Shown one piece after another: positions 37,408-46,271 of a stretch of DNA of 64,000 nucleotides (position 1 is the stretch's first letter; each line of letters starts with the position of its first letter). The notes under the pieces were generated by a model that was not told the DNA's origin, made no database searches, and saw only the letters and a list, made by a program, of their open reading frames with translations. Made by a program: the position numbers and the translations under genes. The stretch is from Litoribrevibacter albus (GTDB lineage Bacteria; Pseudomonadota; Gammaproteobacteria; Pseudomonadales; Litoribrevibacteraceae): contig NZ_BSNM01000013.1 of NCBI RefSeq assembly GCF_030159995.1, positions 83,030 to 147,029 of the forward strand, read 5' to 3'.

Positions 37408-37500
37408 TCGTTATGTGCCCCAGTGCAAGGGGGCCTCCCTATGGTTTCAAGGTCTTCTAAAGTGAACGGAACATAATGGGATTGGGAACATAATCCGGAT
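37408..37500 (-). repeat. RIT right inverted repeat
   Basis: Reverse complement of 33999-34091, with the outer 39 bases identical. It abuts the resumed istA frame at 37501. Confidence 0.88.
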
Positions 37501-38403
37501 AACCTCCGTTCCGGCGTCAGCAAGGCCCATCGCTACGAGCCGGATCTCAATCCGACCTATCAGGATATGGCTAGCCATTATGGCGTGGCCGTTGTCCCCA
37601 CACGGGTTCGCAAGCCCCGTGACAAGGCCAAGGTGGAAGGTGGCGTATTGATCGTTGAGCGCTGGATCCTGGCGGCCCTGCGCCACCGTCAGCACTTCTC
37701 CCTGGGGCAGCTCAACGCCACCATCCGTGAGCTGTTGGAGAAGCTCAATAGCCGCCCCTTCCGCAAGTTGCCCGGGTGCCGGCTTGATCACTTCAAACAG
37801 CTGGACCAGCCGGTTCTACAACCGCTACCCGCCGAGCCGTATGTCTACGCCGAGTGGAAAAAAGCCCGGGTACACATCGACTACCACGTGGCCATCGATG
37901 GGCATTACTACTCGGTGCCCTACACCCTGATCAAGAAAGAGGTGGAGGTCCGGATCACCCACAACACCATCGAATGCTTCCACCGAGGCAACCGGATCGC
38001 CAGCCACCGGCGTTCGGATCAGAAGGGGCGGCATAGCACCATCGCCGCTCACATGCCGGAGTCCCACCGCCAAGCCGGCGAGTGGAACCCAGAGCGACTG
38101 ACCGCCTGGGCAGCCAAGACTGGACCGGCAACTGAAAAGCTTATCCGTACCGCGCTGGGGGCAAGAAAGCATCCGCAACAGGCCTATCGGTCCTGTCTGG
38201 GCATTCTCCGGTTGGGGCAGAGCTACGGCGGGTCGCGGCTGGAGGCCGCCTGCCAACGCGCCCTGATGCTGGGCAGCTGCCGATACAAGAGCATCGAATC
38301 CATCCTCAAGCACCGCCTGGATGAGCAGCCCCTGGAAGAGCAACAAGAACTGGCCTTACCTGACACACACGACAACATCCGCGGCCCTGCCTACTACCAC
38401 TGA
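37501..38403 (+). pseudogene. istA: istA 3' fragment (IS21 transposase, C-terminal 300 residues)
   Basis: Resumes at '[20 protein letters not shown]' in the same frame as the 5' fragment once the RIT element is removed. It carries the catalytic Glu in '[20 protein letters not shown]' and the C-terminal beta-rich domain ('[20 protein letters not shown]'). The internal ATG at 37567 could give a truncated product, but without the Asp residues it would be inactive. istB follows 11 bases later. Confidence 0.92.
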
Positions 38404-38414
38404 AGGAATCTGAC

Positions 38415-39170
38415 ATGTTGAAACATCCCACACTGGATAAGCTCCACGCCCTCAAACTGACCGGCATGGCCGCCGCCCTGGAGGATCAGTCGGCCACCCC
38501 CGACATCACCGATCTGAGCTTCGAGGAGCGCCTCGGGCTGCTGGTCGACCGGGAAATGACGGAACGGGACAACCGGCGCATGAGCAGCCGGCTACGCCGG
38601 GCCAAACTGCGACACGCCGCCATCCTCGAAGACATTGATTACCGGAACTCACGCGGCCTGGATAAAGGGCTTATCCAGGGCCTAGCCAGCTGCCAGTGGG
38701 TGAAGGAACACCTGAACGCGCTGATCACCGGTCCCACCGGGGTCGGGAAAACCTGGCTGGCCTGTGCTCTGGCACACAAAGCCTGCCGGGAGGGTTACAC
38801 CGCCCAGTACGTCCGCCTGACCCGACTGCTACGGGAGCTGACCATTGCCAAAGGCGATGGCCAATACTCAAAACTCCTGACGGATCTGGCCAAGGTCGAC
38901 GTGCTGATCCTGGATGACTGGGGGCTGATGAAACTGAGCGCCGAGAATCGGCGAGACTTGCTGGAGGTGCTGGAAGACCGGCATGGCAGGCGCTCCACCA
39001 TTGCCACTAGCCAATTACCCATCGAGGAATGGCATGGCGTAATCGGTGACGCCACTCTGGCAGACGCCATTCTGGATCGGCTCGTACACAACGCCTACAA
39101 GATCAACCTGCGGGGCGAATCCATGCGAAAACAACAGGCAAAGTTGACGGCCACCGAGACTTCGGAGTAA
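38415..39170 (+). CDS. istB: IS21-family helper ATPase IstB
   Basis: 251 residues, full length. The DnaC-like AAA+ core has Walker A 'ALITGPTGVGKTWLACALAH' and Walker B 'VDVLILDDWGLMKL', then 'RSTIATSQLPIEEWH' and the C-terminal arginine region 'LDRLVHNAYKINLRGESMRK'. IstB is the ATP-dependent target-selection partner of IstA. It is intact, but its partner gene is split, so the element cannot move on its own. Confidence 0.95.
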   Translation: MLKHPTLDKLHALKLTGMAAALEDQSATPDITDLSFEERLGLLVDREMTERDNRRMSSRLRRAKLRHAAILEDIDYRNSRGLDKGLIQGLASCQWVKEHLNALITGPTGVGKTWLACALAHKACREGYTAQYVRLTRLLRELTIAKGDGQYSKLLTDLAKVDVLILDDWGLMKLSAENRRDLLEVLEDRHGRRSTIATSQLPIEEWHGVIGDATLADAILDRLVHNAYKINLRGESMRKQQAKLTATETSE

Positions 39171-39274
39171 GAAGAGAAACCCCGCGTCGCTACGCTCCGA
39201 TGGGTGGCAGCCTTGCTCCGGTCCGGGTGGCAGGCTTCACATGGAATGGGTGGCAACCTTCAGCGGTTTACGCA

Positions 39275-41506
39275 GTTTTCCAGCAGGCCGTCCAAAACAT
39301 ACAGCGCTTCACGCGGGCTACAGGAAATAATCTTGGTGCTGAACACTGAATATTGATCGGAAACGTGGGTGTAGATCCCGATGGCTTTTTCATAATAACC
39401 GTAGTAGCGGGGATAGTAAGAAGCCAACAGGCTGTCGGCGCGGATTTTAAAGCGTTGCGCATCCGATGAGGACAATGTACCGGTGCCGTGCACCGCACTC
39501 AACGGCAGCTCATGGTGTTGATTCACAATTTCAGCACTGGCGTTGATCAGGGTTTCCTCTCGAATATAGTATTGCAGGATATGCCGGAGCATATCGACGG
39601 TCACACCTTTAACGCTATTGCTCATGGATACGACACCCAGGTTGGTGGCCTGCGAAATAATGGCGGCCATCAGGCTTTTGTAAAAGGCTTTGGGGCGCGA
39701 TTGATGGTGCTGGATAGGGACAAAATGACGGCTGTAATGTGTCATTTGATCTACTTCCATCAGAAGCTGTTCGATACGTATGCTGGGCATATGTGCATCG
39801 ATCACTTTTTGCAGTTGGTTGACTTTATCCGGGACCTCGAGCTTGTCATCACGTTTGAGTTTCAATCGGCCGTTTTGAATTTCCGCGAAGTTGTCCAGGC
39901 CGAACAGCTTTTTCGCTTCAGAGACTGATTCGTGGAACTGCGTTGAAATGGCGGCTCGAACTTCGTGCGGTGGAGGCTGTTGAAGTTCGGTATAGACAGC
40001 CTGTCTGGTTTCATCCCAACTGGGTTCATTTAAGGTGAGATCCCAGAACGAAACATGCTGCTTACTCTGCGGCAAGTACAAATCGCCGGAACGCAAGGCG
40101 TCTTTCATAGCGAGAGCCAATCCCATTTCCCAAACGTTGCGATTGATGTTACCGGCTTGATCTTTAAGGCTGCGGCGTAGTTCGCGGGGAATGAATGCTG
40201 TCGGTGTGTTCTCGGGTAGCTTTTTCAGGTCGCCATCATCCAATTTCCGGACGAACTCAATAGCTTTTATCAGCGGCCCGGAACCTTTAGCCACTTCAAA
40301 TGGTAACCGGATAAAGTCGGCAAAATATTTTCGTAAACTGGGATAACGGGCCAGCAACAAATCGCAGTAGCCGCGTTCCTCCAGGCGTTTAAAAATGTGC
40401 AGGTCGTCAATGGATGCCAGCAGACGTTTCTCGTCAATGCGTTGCCACAAGTCCTTCTTGTACAATGGCTGTTCATCCGGCCATTCCAGCAAAAAATGCG
40501 TGGTTTCAAGCACAGCATCGATGGCTTTCTTTTGGCGCTTGCGAAACTCCTTGTGTTTTTTGTCGTGGCTGTTTTTGGTTTGCCGGCATAGCTCTGTCAT
40601 GTACTGATCATGCATTTTGACCAGATGATCCAACAGGATCTTGCGGGATTCCAACAGGAAGCAAACCATCAATGCATAGCGCTTATGGTCCTTGAAGCGC
40701 TTCATGTCCTTAGCGCTGTAACGCTTGGTCAGTCGGTACAGGTAGTTAAGAAAAGCGGTATCAATGACCTTTTATTCGAACTCATTAATGCCGGTGGACA
40801 CCAGATTGTCATAGCGTTCCAAATAGCGTTTCAGTGATGATATTTTCGCACCCGGCGGGTACTCTTTGAGTTGGTTGAAGTAGGTTCGTTGATTGCCGTC
40901 GGTGGCTTGCAACAAATCGTCAATGGCATCGCGTAATTCCGGCGACATCTGATCAAACACTTGCTCAAAAAGCTGAGCGTGTACCTGGTTACATATGCGG
41001 ATGATCTGTCTTTCGATCGTCGTGGGGCCAGGTAAAACAATACGTTTCAACAGAAGGTGGCGTTCTGCCCGGTGAAAAAGTTCATCCGGAAGCAGTCCCT
41101 GTTGGGCATGTTCTTCAATCCAGCGGTCCAGATCTGCTTCCACTTTGTCGTCAAACCGATGAAAGCCCAGGTACTTGAGGATATTGTTCCGGTGTTCCAA
41201 CACCGTGGCTTCTCTTTCGGGCACTTCCACCGTTAGCGTAGGAGGAAGATCGAGTTGACTACTCAGGTAGCTGATCACTCGTGGCGAAAGATCATGGAGC
41301 TGGTTTAGAAACCGGCCATAGAGGCGCATGGCACACAGTTGGATGGCAAATCCCAGGCGATATTGCTTGCGATACTTGTTGACGACCTCGCAATCACGAC
41401 GGCTTAGCGTCCAATCGCGAACCATTTCCTCATCGGAGAATCGTTGCGGCAATATTAACGGTTGGTACCGCTGCTGATTGGTTAAGAACTGCTCTTTGGC
41501 TGTCAT
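39275..41506 (-). pseudogene. tnpA: 5' part of Tn3-family transposase tnpA with an in-frame stop codon
   Basis: The minus-strand reading starts at ATG 41506 ('MTAKEQFLTNQQRYQPLILPQ', shortened). After 244 codons ('TGINEFE') there is a TAA at 40772-40774. The same frame then continues with no shift through 'KVIDTAFLNYLYRLTKRYSAKDMKRFKDHKR' (in part) for another roughly 500 codons, up to the IS21 junction at 39275 ('LDGLLEN'). The N-terminal DUF4158-like domain and the start of the DDE domain are recognisable. A reinitiation start at 40705 could make an N-truncated product. The gene carries two independent lesions. Confidence 0.9.
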
Positions 41507-41652
41507 TGGACCTCACTTGGCTCCGGTCACGCCAACTACGCTATAGCGCTGTTTTTATTGATGGATGCGGTATTTAAAGGTGCATCACCGCCTTTAAAGG
41601 CAATCGCTCTTGCCCAGGGGTTATTCGGTTTAAAAAATGTGTGGAGGTTATA

Positions 41653-41662
41653 ACATATATGT
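41653..41662. promoter_or_regulatory. Palindrome ahead of chrB, possible operator
   Basis: ACATATATGT is a perfect 10-bp palindrome 14 bases before the chrB start, within an AT-rich stretch. ChrB proteins are known chromate-responsive repressors of chr operons. Their use of this site is only a guess. Confidence 0.3.
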
Positions 41663-41676
41663 ACTAAGATCTACGC

Positions 41677-42606
41677 ATGTCCTGGATACTGCTGATACTT
41701 TCACTCCCCACTGAAAACGCCACCGTGCGCATGCGGGCATGGCGCGCCATCAAAGCCCTGGGGGCCGTTTCGCTGCGTGATGGCGTCTATCTACTGCCAG
41801 CCATCTCTGATCATGCCGAAAAGCTAGAGGCAATTGCCCAGGATGTCCGTGATAGTGGCGGGACCGCCCATGTACTGCACGCTAATGATCCTGAAACCGA
41901 AGCGTTCCCCGCGCTATTCGATCGCTCGGAAGACTATGAGTCGCTGGACTCGGCGATGGCGGACCTGCGGGCAAAGCTCTTGCCGGAAACCGCCATGGAG
42001 GTCATGAAGGAGACACGCAAACTGCGCAAAAGCTTCACGCGACTGTCAGCCATCGATTTTTTCCCCGGTGCCGCGCGGGATCGAATCGATACGGCTCTGA
42101 AACAGCTGGAAAGCGATGCCAACCGGGTCTTGTCTCCCGATGAGCCGCAGCCCGAACCTCGCACAATCCGCCGTCTTGATCGAGCCGATTATCAAGGCAG
42201 GCTCTGGGCGACGCGGCGTCGGCCGTGGGTGGACCGTTTGGCCAGTGCCTGGCTGATTGGCCGCTTCATCGATCCATCCGCACGCTTTTTATGGCTGGCC
42301 TCGCCGGACGACTGCCCGGATGAGGCGCTGGGGTTCGATTTCGATGGGGCGACCTTTACTCACGTGGAAGAAAAAGTCACTTTCGAAACGCTGCTGGCGA
42401 GCTTCGACCTGGATTCACCCGCGCTACTCCGGCTTGGAAAACTCGTGCACTACCTCGATGTGGGGGGACATCAGCCGCCGGAGGCCGCCGGGGTCGAGTG
42501 TGTATTGATAGGGCTGCGCGAAACCCATAGCGATGATGATCAATTATTACAAGCTGCCAATCAGGTTTTCGACAGCCTGTTGGTCACTTACGGTAAGGAA
42601 CAATAA
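41677..42606 (+). CDS. chrB: Chromate resistance regulator ChrB
   Basis: 309 residues, the usual ChrB size. The N-terminal half ('SLPTENATVRMRAWRAIKALGA...LRDGVYLLP') is the ChrB_N DNA-binding domain. The C-terminal half ('WATRRRPWVDRLASAWLIGRFID' and 'FTHVEEKVTFETLL') is the ChrB_C domain. ChrB represses the chr operon and responds to chromate. It ends two bases before chrA, so both are translated from one message. This is the transposon's passenger operon. It runs divergently from tnpA and has its own upstream AT-rich region. Confidence 0.93.
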   Translation: MSWILLILSLPTENATVRMRAWRAIKALGAVSLRDGVYLLPAISDHAEKLEAIAQDVRDSGGTAHVLHANDPETEAFPALFDRSEDYESLDSAMADLRAKLLPETAMEVMKETRKLRKSFTRLSAIDFFPGAARDRIDTALKQLESDANRVLSPDEPQPEPRTIRRLDRADYQGRLWATRRRPWVDRLASAWLIGRFIDPSARFLWLASPDDCPDEALGFDFDGATFTHVEEKVTFETLLASFDLDSPALLRLGKLVHYLDVGGHQPPEAAGVECVLIGLRETHSDDDQLLQAANQVFDSLLVTYGKEQ

Positions 42607-42608
42607 CC

Positions 42609-44066
42609 ATGCACGAACCGTCAACTTCATCTGTACCGCCAAGCAGCGGGTCCAATCAAATCACCAGGGATGCGACCGCTGGTAACCTCAATGCATTCGG
42701 CCATCACATCACCTTCGGGGAGGCCGTGCGTGTCTGGTTGCGGGTCGCCATCCTGAGCTTTGGCGGTCCCGCCGGCCAGATCGCGGTGATGCACCGTATT
42801 CTGGTGGATGAAAAGCAATGGGTCAGTGAGAGCCGCTTCCTGCACGCGCTGAATTACTGCATGGTGCTGCCCGGACCTGAAGCCCAGCAACTGGCCACCT
42901 ATATCGGCTGGCTGCTGCATGGCATCAAGGGTGGACTGGTTGCGGGCGCCCTGTTCGTGCTGCCGGGCTTTCTCAGCATTCTGGTGCTCAGTCTGCTCTA
43001 CGCTGGATTTCAGGAAGCGTCACTGGTGCAGGCCCTGTTTTTCGGTATCAAGGCGGCCGTGCTGGCGATCGTGATCCAGGCGGTGATCCGCATCGGCAAG
43101 CGCGTCCTCAAGAACGCCTACATGTACGCATTGGCGGTCGCCGCTTTCGTGGCGATCTTCTTCTTTGCCGTGCCTTTCCCGATCGTAATCGTTACCGCCG
43201 GATTGATCGGTCTGCTGGGTCGGCATGTCGATCCGGAACGCTTTGTGGTCATCAAGGGGCACGATACCCCCGAGGACGCCGGGCGTGCGATTGATGCCAT
43301 GATGGAGGGCGGCGCGGCAAGCCATACCCGGGCGTCACGGGGGCGGGCACTCAAGGTGCTCGCCGTCTGGCTGCCGCTGTGGTTTGCGCCACTTGTCGCC
43401 CTGCTTGTGACCTTGGGCTATGAGGATGTGTTCACCCAGATTGGGCTTTTCTTCAGCAAACTGGCGGTTGTCACCTTCGGTGGCGCCTATTCGGTGCTGG
43501 GCTACATGGCCCAGGAGGCGGTACAAAACTATGGATGGCTGGCACCGGGGGAAATGCTGGATGGTCTGGGTATGGCGGAAACTACACCCGGCCCGCTGAT
43601 CCAAGTGGTGCAATTCGTGGGCTTTATGGGGGCCTTCCGGGCTCCGGGAACGCTCGACCCCTTCACAGCAGGCATCTTGGCATCGGTTTTAGCCACCTGG
43701 GTCACCTTCGTTCCCTGCTTTTTGTGGATCTTCCTGGGCGCGCCGTATGTGGAAACACTGCGCGGCAACCAGGCGGTGAGCGCGGCGCTGTCGGCGGTCA
43801 CGGCGGCCGTGGTGGGCGTGATGCTGAATCTCGCCATCTGGTTCGCGGTGCACGTCGCCTTTAACGAGGTTGAAACTGTACGGGCCTATGGTATGCAACT
43901 GCTGATACCCGCCTGGGGCAGCATCCACATTGTCAGCGTCGCGCTGGCCGCGGGCGCCTTTATCGCTATGTTGCGCTTTAAGGTGGGCATGTTGCCGATG
44001 ATTTTTGTCAGCGCACTGCTGGGTATTGTGTACCATCTGTTATTTGCAGGCGTCCCGGCGGCGTAA
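42609..44066 (+). CDS. chrA: Chromate efflux transporter ChrA
   Basis: 485 residues, a bidomain (long-chain) CHR transporter. The first CHR domain starts with 'LSFGGPAGQIAVMHRI' (about residue 50), the second with 'VTFGGAYSVLGYMAQEAV' (about 290). About ten hydrophobic membrane segments are visible across the inner-membrane protein. It exports chromate from the cytoplasm. It directly follows chrB and precedes a DUF1259 gene with a 52-base gap. Confidence 0.95.
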   Translation: MHEPSTSSVPPSSGSNQITRDATAGNLNAFGHHITFGEAVRVWLRVAILSFGGPAGQIAVMHRILVDEKQWVSESRFLHALNYCMVLPGPEAQQLATYIGWLLHGIKGGLVAGALFVLPGFLSILVLSLLYAGFQEASLVQALFFGIKAAVLAIVIQAVIRIGKRVLKNAYMYALAVAAFVAIFFFAVPFPIVIVTAGLIGLLGRHVDPERFVVIKGHDTPEDAGRAIDAMMEGGAASHTRASRGRALKVLAVWLPLWFAPLVALLVTLGYEDVFTQIGLFFSKLAVVTFGGAYSVLGYMAQEAVQNYGWLAPGEMLDGLGMAETTPGPLIQVVQFVGFMGAFRAPGTLDPFTAGILASVLATWVTFVPCFLWIFLGAPYVETLRGNQAVSAALSAVTAAVVGVMLNLAIWFAVHVAFNEVETVRAYGMQLLIPAWGSIHIVSVALAAGAFIAMLRFKVGMLPMIFVSALLGIVYHLLFAGVPAA

Positions 44067-44118
44067 CCCCCCAATACAGCCAAAAATGTTTCACAGCAAC
44101 AAAAAAAGAGGAATAGCC

Positions 44119-45027
44119 ATGACAATGTCTCCGCTTCGAGCATTCATTCTAATGTGCGCTTTATTCATTCAAGCATCCATAACAATGGCCGACGATTCCG
44201 GCCGCCTCGATGATAAGGCCATTGGCCAGGCGGCTGGCACCCAGGCAACGGCCAAACCTGATGGCGTGGTGCGTATCGGCTGGAAGCGCGACGACGTGCC
44301 CGTCACCGTTGACGGTATGAAGTTCCCGCCGCCGGCGGGCCTCGGGAGTTGGGCCGCGTTCAAGGCCTTGCCGGAGGGTGGTGTTATGGTGATGGGGGAT
44401 ACGGTGGTGTTTGAGGATGAAATCACCCCGGCCATGGACGCCGCCTTTGCCCACGGCCTGGACATCACCGCGCTGCACAACCATTTCGTGTTCGACCGTC
44501 CGCCGGTTTACTTTATGCACATCGGCGGCCATGGACGAAACGCCGAGTCACTCGCCGAAGGCGTCAAGGCCATGTGGGATGCCATTAAACAAGTGCGTAA
44601 AAAGCATCCCGTACCGCAAGAACGATTTCCGGGTGATGTGCCCGATATCACCGGCAAATACAACACCAAGACGTTGGAAAAGATTCTGGATGCCGAGGGC
44701 AGCCTTAACGGGCAGGTGCTGAAATTCACGTTCGGGCGCAGCGCCAGAATGCACGGTGTGGAATTTGGCGCATCCATGGGCCTGTCCACCTGGGCCGCCT
44801 TCTCCGGGAATGAGAAGCAGGCGGTCGTCGATGGGGATTTTGCCATGACCGCGGACGAGATCCAGCCGGTGATGCGGGCGCTGCGTCAGGCGGGCATCCA
44901 CATCGTGGCGCTGCACAACCATATGACCGGTGAAACGCCTTCCTACTATTTCCTGCATTATTGGGGCAAGGGCAAGCCCGAGGATCTGGCGAAAGCGATA
45001 CGGGCAGCGCTGGAGACGCAAAGATGA
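44119..45027 (+). CDS. Exported DUF1259 (LppY/LpqO-like) protein of the chr operon
   Basis: 302 residues from ATG 44119, preceded by AAGAGGAA. A signal peptide covers about residues 1-22 ('FILMCALFIQASITMADD'). Two tandem homologous repeats are visible: each has a GxxSWAAF/GLSTWAAF segment, an acidic 'EITPAM'/'EIQPVM' helix and an 'ITALHNHF'/'IVALHNHM' motif, then 'YFMHIGGHG'/'YFLHYWGKG'. DUF1259 proteins are frequent next to chrA in mobile chromate operons. Their biochemical role is unknown; the paired His residues suggest metal binding. Confidence 0.85.
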   Translation: MTMSPLRAFILMCALFIQASITMADDSGRLDDKAIGQAAGTQATAKPDGVVRIGWKRDDVPVTVDGMKFPPPAGLGSWAAFKALPEGGVMVMGDTVVFEDEITPAMDAAFAHGLDITALHNHFVFDRPPVYFMHIGGHGRNAESLAEGVKAMWDAIKQVRKKHPVPQERFPGDVPDITGKYNTKTLEKILDAEGSLNGQVLKFTFGRSARMHGVEFGASMGLSTWAAFSGNEKQAVVDGDFAMTADEIQPVMRALRQAGIHIVALHNHMTGETPSYYFLHYWGKGKPEDLAKAIRAALETQR

Positions 45028-45056
45028 ATTGAGAGTGGGATTCGTGATTTGACGGG

Positions 45057-46064
45057 TTATACGGGGTCGATCAGCGTGACCAACTTTTCCATCAATATCA
45101 GCGAGGCATTATTCGAAAGTTGCTGGCCTTCTTCGATGTACTCCCAGACCGTTGCATCGCTTTTCCAGCCGCCTTGTTTCTTGATCAGCTCGAAGTCTAC
45201 CCGTTCTCGAGCCGCCGAAGTGGAGAGGCCGCGGCGAAAACTGTGACTGCTCAACTCGGGCACGAAGTCGAACTGACAGGCCTTGCCCAGGGTTTTGAGC
45301 AAGTCATTAATTGCCCCTGGGTTCAGAGGCCTGGGCGTCACCTGATCCCAGCGGTTAACCGGCCTAAAGACCGGGCCGCTATCGATCTCAGCGCTATCCA
45401 TCCAGGCCTTGATTGCTGTAGCCGGACAACAACCTGGCGTACCGAAAGGTAAGGCGCGGGCCAGCCCTGTCGCCTGTTGATCCGTTTTGGAGCGCGGCAA
45501 CCGGATGATCAGGCCTTCCGGCTCCCAATTCAGATCACTGATTTGAATGGCCACCAGTTCGCTGCGACGAAAAGCGCCGAAAAAGCCGGTCAACACCAGG
45601 GCGATATCCCTATGCTTCTTTTTGCTATCCGGCAAACACCGCAGGTAATCCACCATTTGTGCGATGTGTTCCAGGCGTAGGGCCTTGGCCTTGCGTTTGG
45701 GTTGGCCATGAGCGCGACGAATGCCTTCCATGGTTTTCCGCACCAGGGGATCGCGCACCGGATCAGTGACGCCTTGGTAATGGTGCCACTGGCTAATGGC
45801 GGTGAGGTGGAGATCTAACGTCCGGGCGTTGAGCGATTCGGCCCTGGCGAGCAGATAGCGCACCACCGTATCTCGGTCAGTCGGCAACCGGCCACCCCAT
45901 TTCTCAAATTGGCGAATGGCGGATCGGTAGGCCTTGCGGGTGTTATCGGAGGTGGCCGCCTGGAGGTAGTGCCGCAGTGACTCGGATTCCCGATGAGCAA
46001 TCTGGTTCGATTCCTCATTACGTAATGCTAAGTCGGTGGCCATTTTGGGTGGTTTGGTGTTCAT
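45057..46064 (-). CDS. tnpS: TnpS-like tyrosine recombinase (cointegrate resolvase)
   Basis: 335 residues from the ATG at 46064, which has ATAGGAA upstream; the frame also opens at a GTG at 46088. Tyrosine recombinase catalytic elements: Arg in 'FFGAFRRSELVAIQ', HxxR in 'SSHSFRRGLST', and Tyr in 'GGWKSDATVWEYIEE'. It is transcribed away from a coiled-coil KfrA-like gene, the tnpS-tnpT arrangement of Tn4651-type Tn3-family transposons, where TnpS resolves cointegrates at a site between the two genes. The naming as tnpS rests on this context. Confidence 0.8.
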   Translation of the reverse strand: MNTKPPKMATDLALRNEESNQIAHRESESLRHYLQAATSDNTRKAYRSAIRQFEKWGGRLPTDRDTVVRYLLARAESLNARTLDLHLTAISQWHHYQGVTDPVRDPLVRKTMEGIRRAHGQPKRKAKALRLEHIAQMVDYLRCLPDSKKKHRDIALVLTGFFGAFRRSELVAIQISDLNWEPEGLIIRLPRSKTDQQATGLARALPFGTPGCCPATAIKAWMDSAEIDSGPVFRPVNRWDQVTPRPLNPGAINDLLKTLGKACQFDFVPELSSHSFRRGLSTSAARERVDFELIKKQGGWKSDATVWEYIEEGQQLSNNASLILMEKLVTLIDPV

Positions 46065-46153
46065 GAATTGGATTCCTATCGGTGTCACCAGAAAGGCGGC
46101 TATGTACCGGCGTTACAAGCAGAAGATTTTCAGCTTAATACCATAACCAACGA

Positions 46154-46175
46154 TAACCTTGATTATCGAAGGTTA
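46154..46175. promoter_or_regulatory. Candidate resolution core site between tnpS and tnpT
   Basis: TAACCTT (46154-46160), 8-bp spacer, AAGGTTA (46169-46175): arms and spacer sized like a tyrosine recombinase crossover site, in the divergent tnpS/tnpT intergenic region, where known Tn4651-type resolution sites lie. A direct repeat ACGTgTTAC / ACGTTAC follows (about 46226-46245), which may be a TnpT binding site. Confidence 0.5.
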
Positions 46176-46271
46176 ACAATTGAAACTCAAGAAACTTTGA
46201 TAAGCATAAATATAATGTTATATTACGTGTTACATAATACGTTACTAAATAGTTTGAGAGGAAATCTCCCT

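Larger units (their letters stand above)
33981..37500 (+). mobile_element. Recombinase-in-trio (RIT) element inserted in istA
   Basis: 3520 bp holding three overlapping tyrosine recombinase genes, the defining layout of RIT elements. Removing it joins GAT (33978-33980) to AAC (37501-37503) and restores the istA frame exactly. Inverted repeats of 93 bp (imperfect) lie at 33999-34091 and 37408-37500. The left end has 18 extra outer bases, the imperfect palindrome TATGTGTCCCGGCACATA. The ends contain several TTATGTnCC-type repeats that are likely recombinase sites. A possible 3-bp GAT occurs at both junctions. Confidence 0.88.
33160..39274 (+). mobile_element. IS21-family insertion in tnpA, itself split by an RIT element
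   Basis: The ends are TGCG...CGCA, as expected for IS21 elements, with GTTTT duplicated outside (33155-33159 and 39275-39279). Both ends carry several copies of a TGCCACnnATTCC-like repeat (left: about 33179, 33207, 33230, 33251; right: within 39199-39265, inverted), the presumed transposase binding sites. Without the 3520-bp RIT insert it would be 2595 bp with istA and istB, a normal size. Confidence 0.92.
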
